Shown here: piece by piece, positions 1 through 8,955 of the stretch
Position numbering within the stretch: position 1 is the first letter of the stretch
Layout of the letters: each line of letters opens with the position of its first letter
IMG/VR virus record: IMGVR_UViG_3300034072_001152
Location: 1 to 56,520 of that record
DNA: 56,520 bases
Strand: one strand, 5' to 3'
DNA from: a virus
Notes under the pieces: generated by a model
What the model saw: the letters and a program-made list of their open reading frames with translations, nothing else
Told to the model about the DNA's origin: nothing
Databases searched by the model: none
Translations under genes and position numbers: made by a program

Positions 1-127
1 GCGCTTGAGGGCCTGACCGGAAGCATCAAGGGGCTTGAGGGCCTTTCCGAGACGTTCGGCGCTTTCCTGAACGGCTCGGCCATCGGTTCGCAGGTTTCCG
101 GCATCAGCAAGGCTCTCGGCATCGGCG
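1..127. repeat. Terminal direct repeat, left copy
   Basis: Bases 1-127 are identical to bases 56394-56520 and both copies lie in the same frame of the tape-measure gene. An exact overlap of 127 bases is what a de Bruijn assembler with k=127 leaves on a circular contig, so this is best read as an assembly overlap and not as a biological terminal redundancy. Confidence 0.95.
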
Positions 128-1335
128 GTTCCAATACCGGAGCGCAGATCGGCGGGGCGCTGGGCACATTCCTGCCGATCCCGGGTGGGCAGATCATCGG
201 CGCCATTGCGGGCAACCTGCTCGGGGCTGCATTCAAGAGCACCCCCCGCGCCTCGGCCACCATCGGCGGCGTCGGCGGCAGTCTCGGGATCACCGGCGTC
301 CGCGGCAACAGGAGTGCGCTTCGCGACCAGTCCAGCGGCCTTGCGACCAATGTGCTCGACAGCATCCAGAACATTGCCGACCAGCTCGGTGCCAGCGTCG
401 ATGCCTCGCGCGGTTCTGTGTCGATCGGTGTCCGCAAGGGCAACTTCCGCGTCGATACCTCGGGACAGGGGCGCACCAAAACGAGCCGCGGCGCGCTTGA
501 TTTTGGCGAGGATGCCGAGGCGGCGGTTCGCGCCGCTGTGCTTGATCTCATCCAGGATGGCGTCATCAAGGGCCTGCGCGCTTCCGAGGAACGGCTGCTC
601 AAGGCCGCGAAGGATGTCGAGGCCGGTGTCCGTGATGCGCTGACCTTCCGTTCCGTCTTCGACCGGCTGAAGGCGTTCAAGGATCCGCTCGGCGCTGCGA
701 TCGACGAAATCAACCGCGAATTCGAGGGGATGATTGATCTCTTCAAGCGGGCCGGGGCCACCACCGAAGAGTTCGCCAGCCTTGAAGAGCTCTACAATCT
801 GGAACGCGCGCAGGCGATCAAGGATGCATCGGATCGCGTCGTCGGCTCGCTGAAGCAGTTGCTCAATGACCTCAAGATCGGCGACAGCGGGCTTTCACTT
901 CGCGACCGGCGTGCCAACGCTCTTGGCGAGTTCAACGCCTTGGCTTCGCGCGTGGCTGCGGGCGACACCAGCGCCTTCGACGACTTCGCCGACATCTCGC
1001 AGCAGCTTCTGGACATCGAGCGGCAACTCTTCGGTTCGACCCAGAGCTATTTCGACCGCTTGGCACAGGTGACGAGCCTCACCGAGCAGGCGATCGCGGG
1101 CCAGACCAACGTGACCAGCATCGGTGCCGCCCGGCCGAGCCCGTTCGATGATGCACCGCAGATTGATCGCAGCATCGACACCATGAACAGCAACCTCGGC
1201 GCCAAGCTCGACACGCTCAACTTCAACATCGTGACCGCGCTCGGAGCACTGGCCGGACCTCGGCCTGTCAGCGGCGGCGGCGGTGGCTTCCTGAGCGAAA
1301 TCTTCAACAACATCGGCAGGGTCGCGAACTACTGA
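1..1335 (+). CDS. Tail tape measure protein, C-terminal part
   Basis: This is the carboxy end of the tape measure protein, which spans the tail tube lumen and sets tail length. The frame is open from base 1 with no start codon and stops at TGA 1333-1335. It joins in frame to the gene that begins at 54018, giving a protein of about 1236 residues across the contig ends. This part begins with glycine- and alanine-rich hydrophobic segments (bases 1-230), as is common where tape measures interact with membrane or tube, followed by a charged helical region and a serine/glycine-rich end. The next tail gene starts one base after the stop. Confidence 0.9.
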   Translation, partial: ALEGLTGSIKGLEGLSETFGAFLNGSAIGSQVSGISKALGIGGSNTGAQIGGALGTFLPIPGGQIIGAIAGNLLGAAFKSTPRASATIGGVGGSLGITGVRGNRSALRDQSSGLATNVLDSIQNIADQLGASVDASRGSVSIGVRKGNFRVDTSGQGRTKTSRGALDFGEDAEAAVRAAVLDLIQDGVIKGLRASEERLLKAAKDVEAGVRDALTFRSVFDRLKAFKDPLGAAIDEINREFEGMIDLFKRAGATTEEFASLEELYNLERAQAIKDASDRVVGSLKQLLNDLKIGDSGLSLRDRRANALGEFNALASRVAAGDTSAFDDFADISQQLLDIERQLFGSTQSYFDRLAQVTSLTEQAIAGQTNVTSIGAARPSPFDDAPQIDRSIDTMNSNLGAKLDTLNFNIVTALGALAGPRPVSGGGGGFLSEIFNNIGRVANY

Positions 1336-1336
1336 C

Positions 1337-3544
1337 ATGACGGCCCTGATTACCTTGAACCCGATTGACCCGGGGACCGATACGCGCGTCACCGTCAGGC
1401 TGTGCGCGACACAGGATCCGGCTGACACCGGCGCGGACGGTCAGATCTGGTGGCCCGCGATCATTGCCCAGCCCGTTCTGCAAGCGCGACTGTTCGATGG
1501 TGATTTCACCTCGGGCGTCGATAACGGCTCGGCGAGCTTCACTGTGGCGCTCGGCGTGCTGATGCGCAGCGGGGCCTTCCCGCGTGTCGAGCGATACGAC
1601 TGGGCCGGCGCAGAGGTGACGATCCAGCGCCGCAACGGCGGGTCGCTTCAGACCCTTGCAACCATGAAGGTGGACACCTTCGCGTCCGAGGCCGGTGTGT
1701 TGTCGCTGCGTCTGGCGGCTGCAACCCAGTTCGGCGATACCGATGTGCTTGCGGCCACCTATGCGGGCACAGGCGGTGCTGAGGGCGGTGCTGACCTGAA
1801 GGGGCAGGTCAAGCCGTGGGTGTTCGGGCGCGCGCTCAATGTCGAGCCGGTGTTCATCGACCAGATCGACAACGTGTTTCAGGTCAGCGGCTACGGGCCG
1901 GTGCAGGCCATCACCGCGGTCTATGAGCGCGGGTCCAGCTTCGGCGCCAGCGTCGGGGACTTCGCCAGCTATGCCGCCTTGGTAGGGGCGACGATCCCGG
2001 CCGGGCGCTGGGGCACCTGTCTGGCACAAGGCATGATCCGGCTCGGCGCCCCGCCTGCCGGCGTCATCACGGTCGATGTGGATGGCGACAATACCGGTGG
2101 GTTCCTGCGCCGCACCGGTGCGATCATCGAGGAAATCGCCGACCGGCTCGGCCTGTCCGGCAACATCAATGCCGCCAGCCTTGCCGCGCTCGACACCGCT
2201 GTTGCTCGCAACGTCAACATCCTGATCGCCGGGCAGATCAGCTTCTTCGAGCTGGTGCAGCGCATGGTGGCGCCGTGCAATGCCGTCCCCGGCATCGCGC
2301 CGGATGGTAAGCTCATCGTATCGCGCGTCGTCTTCGGCACCGAGCAGTTCACCTTGGACGCGCAGGGCCGCGAGATGCCGCCTGTGCTTGGCATGGTGCG
2401 GCAGAACACCAGTGCGCCCTACAAGCGCATCCAGATGGGGGCCGCGCAGTCCTGGCGGGTGCATAGCTTCGACGAGATCGCGTTCTACTCCGAGATCATC
2501 GACAAGGGTGCCTATGACGCGGCGACGGTCTATCGCGAGGGGAACATCGTTTCCTCGGTGGACAAGACCCGGTGGATATATAGCAACCCGACGCCTGCCT
2601 CGGGCAATGCGCCGCCGACATGGCCGACGACGAGCAATGCTTACTGGTCAAGCCTTGAGGGTCCGGCGAGCGATGACCCGGCGATCGCCAACAGCAATGT
2701 CGTCTTGTCAGGCGATTTGGCCGATTTGCCTCCTGCCGGCGACTATGACGGCCAGACCTATGCCGCGGAGGACACACTCGAGCTCTATCGCTGGGATCAG
2801 AGCACTCTTGGGTGGGTGCCGGTTTCAGACATCACCGCCACCGCCCAGCGCAGCATTGAGGCACAGTTTCCGGTCATCGAAATCAAGGAAGGCGAGGCGG
2901 GGAATGTCGGCACCCGCACCGTCACTCACGTCGCCAAGCGCGGCACCGTGACGCTGACGGGCGGGACATGGAGCCTGCCTTCGACCAACGTGCCCGGCAG
3001 CACTATCACGATCAATTCGACGACCGGCACGGTTTCGCTCTCAGGGGTCGCGATCAGCGGTGCCTACACCGTTCGCTATACCCACACCGATGGCATCGTG
3101 ACCGAATTGCCGATCAATGTGACCTATATGCCCGAGGCTGCGGCACCTGTGACCGTGATCCGCAACGAGTCTGCAACCACGACTGCCGGGACGGCCAACA
3201 ACAACCTCTGGCAGACCATTCTCTCGCTGACCGTTACCGGCGCGCCTGCCGGCCTCACCAACCTTGGCAGCTTCGGCCGGAGTAGGCTGACCGTATCCTC
3301 GGGCACTGGCACTGCGGATTTCGAGGCCCGCCTGCTGCTCAATGGAGTCGAGGTGGCATCGGTTGCCAGCCAGAATGTCGTCACGGGCGGGGTCATCTCG
3401 CCGACTGATTTCACCGATCTTTTCGATGACTCCTACAGCACCTCAGCCGGAAACGTGACCTTCACCATTGAGCTTCGCCGCACCAGCGGCACTGGCACGA
3501 TCACGGCCACCAACACCCGCCTTGATGTGACCATCATCGCCTGA
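1337..3544 (+). CDS. Tail tip / baseplate hub-like protein, 735 aa
   Basis: A large virion protein immediately after the tape measure, where distal tail and hub proteins normally sit. The first 480 or so residues are a mixed alpha/beta region rich in Gly, Asp and Val. The rest is serine/threonine-rich and looks like beta-sandwich (Ig-like or lectin-like) repeats, as in proteins exposed at the tail tip. ATG 1337 begins one base after the upstream TGA, which suggests coupled translation. I do not recognise a named family; the tail-tip role is inferred from position and composition. Confidence 0.7.
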   Translation: MTALITLNPIDPGTDTRVTVRLCATQDPADTGADGQIWWPAIIAQPVLQARLFDGDFTSGVDNGSASFTVALGVLMRSGAFPRVERYDWAGAEVTIQRRNGGSLQTLATMKVDTFASEAGVLSLRLAAATQFGDTDVLAATYAGTGGAEGGADLKGQVKPWVFGRALNVEPVFIDQIDNVFQVSGYGPVQAITAVYERGSSFGASVGDFASYAALVGATIPAGRWGTCLAQGMIRLGAPPAGVITVDVDGDNTGGFLRRTGAIIEEIADRLGLSGNINAASLAALDTAVARNVNILIAGQISFFELVQRMVAPCNAVPGIAPDGKLIVSRVVFGTEQFTLDAQGREMPPVLGMVRQNTSAPYKRIQMGAAQSWRVHSFDEIAFYSEIIDKGAYDAATVYREGNIVSSVDKTRWIYSNPTPASGNAPPTWPTTSNAYWSSLEGPASDDPAIANSNVVLSGDLADLPPAGDYDGQTYAAEDTLELYRWDQSTLGWVPVSDITATAQRSIEAQFPVIEIKEGEAGNVGTRTVTHVAKRGTVTLTGGTWSLPSTNVPGSTITINSTTGTVSLSGVAISGAYTVRYTHTDGIVTELPINVTYMPEAAAPVTVIRNESATTTAGTANNNLWQTILSLTVTGAPAGLTNLGSFGRSRLTVSSGTGTADFEARLLLNGVEVASVASQNVVTGGVISPTDFTDLFDDSYSTSAGNVTFTIELRRTSGTGTITATNTRLDVTIIA

Positions 3545-3561
3545 CCCGAAAGGAACCTGAT

Positions 3562-3846
3562 ATGCCGAGAAACACCACCGTTCCCGTCGACACGACCTGG
3601 ACGCAGATCACTGACGCCAACATCACCGAGATCACGTTCCAGAACATCGGTGCCAGCGCGATCTATATTCAGGGCACGGTCGGAGCCGTCGCGCCCGGTG
3701 CGAACGATCTCGGCGTTCTCTACCGGCCCGGCGAGGGTGAGGCCAAGCGCGCTCTTTCCGACCTGTTCCCCGGCGTCAGCGGTGCGAACCGGGTCTATGC
3801 CAAGAGCGCATCGACTGCCGCGCAGGTGTTCGTCAGCCATGCGTAG
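3562..3846 (+). CDS. Small beta-rich tail protein, 94 aa
   Basis: A short Thr/Ala/Gly-rich protein with no signal peptide or membrane segment, preceded by an AAAGGA ribosome site about 10 bases before ATG. Its stop overlaps the start of the spike gene by 8 bases. The composition suggests an all-beta structural protein, perhaps an adaptor between tail tip and spike. That role is inferred from position only. Confidence 0.65.
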   Translation: MPRNTTVPVDTTWTQITDANITEITFQNIGASAIYIQGTVGAVAPGANDLGVLYRPGEGEAKRALSDLFPGVSGANRVYAKSASTAAQVFVSHA

Positions 3847-5698
3847 TATCGTCTCGCCTTTGAGGGGCCTAGGGATTGGCTCGCTGGGGGGCGGTGGGGG
3901 TGCTTTTGTGCCCGACTTCTACGTGGACAGCGTGAACGGCTCGGACAGCAACGATGGCCTGACCGCACTGACCGCGTTCCAGACCTTAAGCAAGGCGCGA
4001 ACTGAAGTGCTCGCGCGAGGCAGCGGAACTAATCTTGCTTTGGTTAGCGGTTCGGATTGGCGCGAAGCCCTTAACTTCGGTGCAACAACCGGAATTACGG
4101 TAGGGGTTGTCGGCACAGGCTCTCCTCCGATCATTCGATGCACCGACATTGCGACGGGCTGGACGCAACCAGATGCCGTAAACTTCCCGAATGTCTGGTA
4201 TCTGCCGAACTGGATTAGCGAGTCTATCGCCAACAACTTCCTGTTGGCCGTTTATGAAGACAGTATTGAACTTGTTAATCTGACAAGCGACTTGGCCACG
4301 CTCAACGCGACTCCGGGGCGCACTCTGATCACAACGTCGCCTGATGGTAATGACATTCTTTACCTGCACACTAGCGATAGTGGTAACCCGAATACTAACG
4401 GGAAACTCTATGAGGCGTCGAAGCGACAGGCTGCTATTTACACCGCGACATCGACTAACGGCTACAATCTCTCTGTTTTGGGTCCGGTTCTGGGCTACAA
4501 TGCTTCAAGTAGCGCGGGGGCGTTCATCAGCACATCGGTGATCAATTACAATAGGATCGCTTCGGTTGACAGCAGGCGCGGCTGTTATTTGGCGCAAGGA
4601 ACCGTGACGGATTGCATTTTCCGCGGATCAACTCCGCGCAGAAATGCGGGCGACAGCAATCTGGCGGTTTTTTTCACGACCATACCGGGCACGTTCCCCG
4701 GTAGCGTAGTGCGCACTGGCTTTCTTGTGGGGGATAACCCGGACAAGACGGGCTACGAAGATGTAGCGGGCCTTTTCTCGCACAATGATCAACCCGGAGT
4801 GACGCACAGCTGCACGGCAACGCAATGCTGGTTTGTTGGTCTGGCGAGCGCGGGCGGCTTTAGAGGAACCGGAATTTCCTACACTGCGCCGTATATAAAG
4901 AACAGCGGCCCGTTCAACTTGACCACGGGCACCACCCCCGCTGACCCTCCCGTGACCTACGGTCTAATGAGCGGCGGTATAGCTAATGCGGGCTTGGCGT
5001 CTTGGGACGCCAAGCATTCCTTTTATCATTCTTGCTCCTATGACAACAAGCCGATTAGAATTGCGAACGGTTTTGAAATTCACAATTGCGTCTGGATCAG
5101 CACCAACGGCTCTACTGGCTGTATGCAGCCGATTTCGACAGGAATTAACAACCTTGATCTGAGAAATTCTATATTTCTCAGCATCAATGCTAACGCCTTA
5201 CCGCTGGTAGATCTCAACACAAACACGGGATACACGGGCGACTATAATATTTTCGGCACGTTCCGCGCGGATTTCCGCATCAGGTGCCGTTACAACGGTG
5301 TAACATACCAAACCCTTGCGGCATGGCAAACTGCTACGGGTCAGGATGCGAATAGCGCGTATATTCTGCCCGCCGATCAAACCATCGGCGGGGCTAATGC
5401 GTTGTTCCTTGCATGGGCCGAGGCATCTAGCGGCACACTGGCAGACCATGGCCCGGCGCAAGGCGACTTCCGCATTAATCCTGATGCTCGGGTCTATAGC
5501 AGTGCCGATGTGGCATACATCGGTGAGTTCCCTGACGGCACGCCTCTGGTTGCCAATGTGGGGCCGCAGTTCCATTGGGATTGGAACACGCGCGGTGTTG
5601 TGGCTGGCCCGCCGACCCGCTGGCCTGTTGTGCCGGAAAGCGAGGCCGATCAGGCGGCTTACATTGCTGACCCGGCTGCGTGGGACTTCTACCCATGA
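3839..5698 (+). CDS. Tail spike / receptor-binding protein with beta-helix character, 619 aa
   Basis: Start ATG 3839 overlaps the previous stop. The frame is open further left, but that part shadows the upstream gene. A glycine-rich linker (residues about 8-20) leads to a segment reading DFYVDSVNGSDSNDGLT, typical of the entrance to right-handed parallel beta-helix proteins such as pectate-lyase-like spikes. Long Asn/Ser/Thr/Gly-rich repeats follow, and the protein ends with a Pro/Trp-rich tail. Such spikes bind or degrade surface polysaccharide. The gene is visibly poorer in G+C than its neighbours and uses many TTA, AAT and ATA-type codons, which suggests recent transfer of the host-range gene. 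Enzymatic activity cannot be told from the sequence. Confidence 0.75.
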   Translation: MRSIVSPLRGLGIGSLGGGGGAFVPDFYVDSVNGSDSNDGLTALTAFQTLSKARTEVLARGSGTNLALVSGSDWREALNFGATTGITVGVVGTGSPPIIRCTDIATGWTQPDAVNFPNVWYLPNWISESIANNFLLAVYEDSIELVNLTSDLATLNATPGRTLITTSPDGNDILYLHTSDSGNPNTNGKLYEASKRQAAIYTATSTNGYNLSVLGPVLGYNASSSAGAFISTSVINYNRIASVDSRRGCYLAQGTVTDCIFRGSTPRRNAGDSNLAVFFTTIPGTFPGSVVRTGFLVGDNPDKTGYEDVAGLFSHNDQPGVTHSCTATQCWFVGLASAGGFRGTGISYTAPYIKNSGPFNLTTGTTPADPPVTYGLMSGGIANAGLASWDAKHSFYHSCSYDNKPIRIANGFEIHNCVWISTNGSTGCMQPISTGINNLDLRNSIFLSINANALPLVDLNTNTGYTGDYNIFGTFRADFRIRCRYNGVTYQTLAAWQTATGQDANSAYILPADQTIGGANALFLAWAEASSGTLADHGPAQGDFRINPDARVYSSADVAYIGEFPDGTPLVANVGPQFHWDWNTRGVVAGPPTRWPVVPESEADQAAYIADPAAWDFYP

Positions 5699-5734
5699 CC
5701 CGCACCGAAGCCGAGCGACTGACCGAGGAAGGCC

Positions 5735-5836
5735 ATGACTGACCCATTTAACAGCTTGCCCGAAGGCACCAAGATAGCGGGGGACATTTTGTCTATAGCA
5801 ACACTGCTGGGTTCGCTGGCGCGGATCAGGAGATAA
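5735..5836 (+). CDS. Small hydrophobic peptide, 33 aa
   Basis: A 33-codon frame with a good GAGGAAGG ribosome site just upstream of ATG 5735, filling the gap between the spike gene and 5840. It has one hydrophobic stretch (AGDILSIATLLGSLA) followed by a basic end (RIRR), so it could be a small membrane peptide. It resembles the start of a longer holin-like membrane protein cut short, but this is weak. It may also be non-coding. Confidence 0.4.
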   Translation: MTDPFNSLPEGTKIAGDILSIATLLGSLARIRR

Positions 5837-5839
5837 CCC

Positions 5840-6214
5840 ATGCCCGCAACACCATCCCGCATCGGGTTCATCACGCAAGCCTTCCGGGTCGTCACCGCCG
5901 GACCCGACACCGCGGTTGCCGCGCTCTATGGCAGCGCCGCGCGCGACACGGCGGAACCGCTTGAGTCCTTCTTCGACGATCCCGCCGATGCGCAGGCCAT
6001 GGTCGATGAGCGGCTGACCTTACTGTCGGAGCGCCGAACACTGGTCACGGCCTCGCTCAATGGCATCGAGCCCGCAGCAAGCCTTGATCGGTCGGCAAGC
6101 CTTCCAACCGTGCGTGTCATCGACGACGAGCAGGACCGCAATTCGCCGGCACTGATCGTCGGCGTCACTATCGACCTCAACACCGACCGCACCACTCTGG
6201 AAACCTGGGGGTAG
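5840..6214 (+). CDS. Hypothetical tail-associated protein, 124 aa
   Basis: An acidic protein encoded between the spike gene and the 264-aa protein, with no membrane segment or recognisable motif. It starts at ATG 5840, four bases after the stop of the small upstream peptide, and its own stop lies three bases before the next ATG. This tight packing supports one late transcript. Composition (Asp, Arg, Thr, Ala) suggests a small virion or assembly protein. No family recognised. Confidence 0.7.
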   Translation: MPATPSRIGFITQAFRVVTAGPDTAVAALYGSAARDTAEPLESFFDDPADAQAMVDERLTLLSERRTLVTASLNGIEPAASLDRSASLPTVRVIDDEQDRNSPALIVGVTIDLNTDRTTLETWG

Positions 6215-6217
6215 GCT

Positions 6218-7012
6218 ATGCCACTCAAGCCTTTCGCTGTCCTACCGCTCGCGCTGTCTAACATCGCCACGGGCAATGAGAAGGCGAACAGGCCCGCCAC
6301 GCATCTCGCCCAGCCCCATCCCGGTATGCGCTGGGAAAGCACCGGCGACACGAACCTCTGGGTGCGCGGCCAGTTCAGCGCGACCCAAGCCGTCAACTTC
6401 GTCTCGCTAATGGCAGCAAATGCACTGCCCGGCACCACGATCCGCGTCCGGCTCGGCACGACCCAGGCCGAGGTCGACGGCACAGCACCCTATGACAGCG
6501 GCGCGCTTGCCCTGATCGCGCCGGCCCGAACCGAGATAGGGGGGCGCTATCACTCGCATCTGGAACTGCCCTCGGTCGTCAATGCGAGCTGGTGGCGCAT
6601 TGATATAAGCGGGCACACCGGGGACTTCTCGGCGGCCTATCTGGTGTTCGGGGAGAAGCGGGAGCCGTCCAATTTCTACAACCGGGATAGGGAGCTCGGG
6701 TTCGAAAACCTTGGCACGATCGAGATTGCCCGCAGCGGGGTGATTGCGGCCACGCCCGGGGTCAGGCTGCGGACGTTCCTGTTCCGGCTGCAATGGATGT
6801 CGGAGAGCGAATTCTTCGACAAGTGGGCGGGTCTAATTGAGCCTGATGCCACTGGTAGCCTGCCGATCCATTACTGGTGCATGGACCCCGAAGCGACGGT
6901 CTATCGTCAGCGCAAGAGCTACTTGGGATACATGGCGCGCGATCCCTTCATGCGGGGCAACGACCTCGGCACGTTCAATCAGGGGGACTTCCAGTTCAGA
7001 TCGGTGCTGTGA
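6218..7012 (+). CDS. Hypothetical minor tail protein, 264 aa
   Basis: Last rightward gene of the tail cluster. The protein is rich in Trp, Phe, Arg and Gly and has the look of a beta-sandwich tail protein; the C-terminal part (FNQGDFQFRSVL) resembles short beta endings of minor tail proteins. No catalytic motif is visible. Several GRTAGG-type motifs of the block to the right already occur here (6207, 6534, 6684) and force rare AGG and ATA codons, which argues that the motif is not produced by codon choice. Confidence 0.7.
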   Translation: MPLKPFAVLPLALSNIATGNEKANRPATHLAQPHPGMRWESTGDTNLWVRGQFSATQAVNFVSLMAANALPGTTIRVRLGTTQAEVDGTAPYDSGALALIAPARTEIGGRYHSHLELPSVVNASWWRIDISGHTGDFSAAYLVFGEKREPSNFYNRDRELGFENLGTIEIARSGVIAATPGVRLRTFLFRLQWMSESEFFDKWAGLIEPDATGSLPIHYWCMDPEATVYRQRKSYLGYMARDPFMRGNDLGTFNQGDFQFRSVL

Positions 7013-7047
7013 TGCACCAACGATCTCCGGGCGGGGATGGCCGGAGC

Positions 7048-7087
7048 CGGGGCCGAGACGCTTTCTCCTCTGGGCGGCTCGGCCCCG
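7048..7087. terminator. Hairpin at the junction of convergent operons
   Basis: A 10-bp perfect stem (CGGGGCCGAG at 7048-7057 and CTCGGCCCCG at 7078-7087) with a 20-base loop lies between the last rightward tail gene and the first leftward gene. There is no T tract, so it may be a weak bidirectional terminator or only a transcript end-stabilising hairpin. A small frame 7012-7125 (37 aa) overlaps it and looks non-coding. Confidence 0.45.
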
Positions 7088-7156
7088 ATGCTGACTACGC
7101 TGATAGGGTCACTGAATCGGGGTAGGATGCTCGAAATCGCTCTCCCCGACTGAGGC

Positions 7157-7786
7157 TCAGGGGTTAGAGTCGACTTGCGGTTCTTGCACAGTTGCCTGAG
7201 TTACTGTGCGGCGCTCCCCAGCTAATGCTTTGCCGTGATTTGGATGAAATCCGTGTTTTCGTTCAGCCAAATCTCTCGCCTTACACGCCGCATCGAAAGA
7301 CTTGAAAAACCCTAAGCTGAAGGTTTTCCCATCGACAGTGATGCGCGCCCACCATCGGGGATGTTTCTCATTCCAGCAGATTCCAACACGCCCCCATTTG
7401 TTGTCTCGGCGAACCGGAAAGTTCCGGCAATTGTCCTTGTGGGAGCCATCGCGAAGATTACACAAGCGGTTGTCTGAGGGCTGCCTGTTGATGTGGTCGA
7501 TGACATTCGGCCAGTATCCATACACTAGGCACCAGATCACGCGGTGGGCAGAGATATGAACCTCTAAGACCTTGCCATACATATGACCTGATGGATGCTG
7601 GTAGATCAGCGCTTGCTTGCCAGCGAATCTCCTGTTCCATGCCGCGCAGGAACCCTCTTGCGAACGCGTTTTCGTTGGCTGAAACATTTCGATCGGGCGC
7701 GGCAACCAATACAGCTTCCCCGTCTCCGGGTCATAGCGCAGCAGCTTGCGCAGAGTCTCAGGGTCGGGCAGTTGGCGCTTAGCCAT
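7157..7786 (-). CDS. HNH homing endonuclease with AP2-like domain, 209 aa
   Basis: A free-standing nuclease of the HNH-AP2 type: an N-terminal module (LLRYDPETGKLYWLPRP), then the HNH core (AHRVIWCLVYGYWP, then IDHINRQPSDNRLCNLR) with the DH-N-N spacing, then an AP2-like DNA-binding end (WWARITVDGKTFSLGFFKSF). Start ATG at 7786 is chosen over a longer frame because GAAAGGA stands about 8 bases upstream and because three paralogues in this genome begin the same way. Such enzymes nick or cut DNA to spread themselves. It is the last gene of the leftward block. Confidence 0.85.
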   Translation of the reverse strand: MAKRQLPDPETLRKLLRYDPETGKLYWLPRPIEMFQPTKTRSQEGSCAAWNRRFAGKQALIYQHPSGHMYGKVLEVHISAHRVIWCLVYGYWPNVIDHINRQPSDNRLCNLRDGSHKDNCRNFPVRRDNKWGRVGICWNEKHPRWWARITVDGKTFSLGFFKSFDAACKARDLAERKHGFHPNHGKALAGERRTVTQATVQEPQVDSNP

Positions 7787-7853
7787 GGCGATGGTCCTTT
7801 CATCGGTGTGGTCAGGGCGGGCTCGGCGCTGGAACGCCTTGCCTGCCCGATCC

Positions 7854-8204
7854 TTATGGCACCACGCGCTCCATCCGCCACCCGAGCTGCTTCTTGACCA
7901 TCGACCGCGCGCGGTCATGGTATTGCAGGAAAGTCAGCACGGCATCGACCATGGCAAACGGCGGATGCCCCTTGCCCACGCCCTGCCACGGCTCGGTCGG
8001 CTCGACCACGATCGCATCGGTGTAGCCATCATCGCCATCGCCCTCGCGCACCGCGATCAGCGCGCCGCCTTGCGTCTCCCAGATTTCGAACCGCATCGTG
8101 TCGCCGCGATTGGTTTCCCATTCCGTTTCGGCGATCAGCTTGCCGTTGAAGCGCAGCGGGGCGCTCCGGTCGGGGGTGATTTTCACGGGGGTATAAACGG
8201 TCAT
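7854..8204 (-). CDS. Hypothetical protein, 116 aa
   Basis: A soluble alpha/beta protein with a strong ribosome site (GAAAGGA) upstream of ATG 8204. It lies between two HNH-AP2 genes. No motif is recognised. Charged, Trp-containing segments and a C-terminal basic end suggest a small binding protein, but no function can be assigned. Confidence 0.7.
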   Translation of the reverse strand: MTVYTPVKITPDRSAPLRFNGKLIAETEWETNRGDTMRFEIWETQGGALIAVREGDGDDGYTDAIVVEPTEPWQGVGKGHPPFAMVDAVLTFLQYHDRARSMVKKQLGWRMERVVP

Positions 8205-8243
8205 TTCCAGTCCTTTCGATTGCGCTGGTGCGCGGGGTAGGGG

Positions 8244-8834
8244 TTAGGCGGCCCGGCCTCGATGAAGCGGCCTGTCGTGGTTGGGGTGGTATCCGAACCG
8301 ACGCTCGGCGGTTTTTCGAGCCCGGATTGCATCCTCTTTTCGCTTGAACAGCCCTAGATGATAGGCTTTCCCGTGAAGGTTGATTGTGGCCTGCCATTTG
8401 GAGAACTGGCTCGACCAGAACACCCCCATGCAACCACTGCTGTTTCTGCTGTCGCGCGCCCTGTTCCTTAGATTAGAAGATCGATCAACGGACCTTAGGT
8501 TGCACCATCTGTTGTCGGCTGTGTTCCCATTAATGTGGTCGACCTCAATCGGATCTTCGCCGGTCATCATTTTCCAGATAACCCGGTGCTTGAGAAACTT
8601 CTGGCCAAATATCTGGACCTGCCCATACCCGCGACAGCTTGCCGGACTGATGCTGGGTGACACCTCCTGCCCCTCATATTTCTTAGTCCAGTTAGACCAG
8701 TTGATGAGTTGTGTTCGGTTGCCGGGCTTGAACATTTCTACTGGTCGCGGGAGCCAATAGAGCCTCCCCGTCTCAGGGTCATAGCGCATGAGCTTGCGCA
8801 GCAGTTCGGCATCAGGCAGGGGCTTGGCAGCCAT
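8244..8834 (-). CDS. HNH homing endonuclease with AP2-like domain, 196 aa
   Basis: A paralogue of the nuclease at 7157. It has the same N-terminal module (LMRYDPETGRLYWLPRPVEM), an HNH core (KHRVIWKMMTGEDP, then VDHINGNTADNRWCNLR) and an AP2-like end (WQATINLHGKAYHLGLFKR). ATG 8834 follows a GGAGGA ribosome site. The GGGGTAGGGG motif directly abuts the stop codon. It probably acts as a mobile DNA endonuclease between the genes of the accessory block. Confidence 0.85.
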   Translation of the reverse strand: MAAKPLPDAELLRKLMRYDPETGRLYWLPRPVEMFKPGNRTQLINWSNWTKKYEGQEVSPSISPASCRGYGQVQIFGQKFLKHRVIWKMMTGEDPIEVDHINGNTADNRWCNLRSVDRSSNLRNRARDSRNSSGCMGVFWSSQFSKWQATINLHGKAYHLGLFKRKEDAIRARKTAERRFGYHPNHDRPLHRGRAA

Positions 8835-8955
8835 AGAGTCCTCCACATCAGGGTTCTTGGTCAGGGCAGGCCGGGCGTTGGTAGCGCCTCGCCTGCCCGC
8901 ATTTGGTAGCACGGGTAGCCCTCTGATCCTAGCGCCCGATGAGCGGGATAGGGGG

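Noticed and set aside
1304-2464. Minus-strand gene of 386 residues
   Set aside because: It lies wholly opposite the 735-aa tail protein, has odd composition and no ribosome site; a G+C-rich shadow frame.
7012-7125. Small gene after the last tail gene
   Set aside because: It starts in an ATG overlapping the stop but is dominated by the 7048 hairpin and has Arg/Gly-rich non-protein-like composition.
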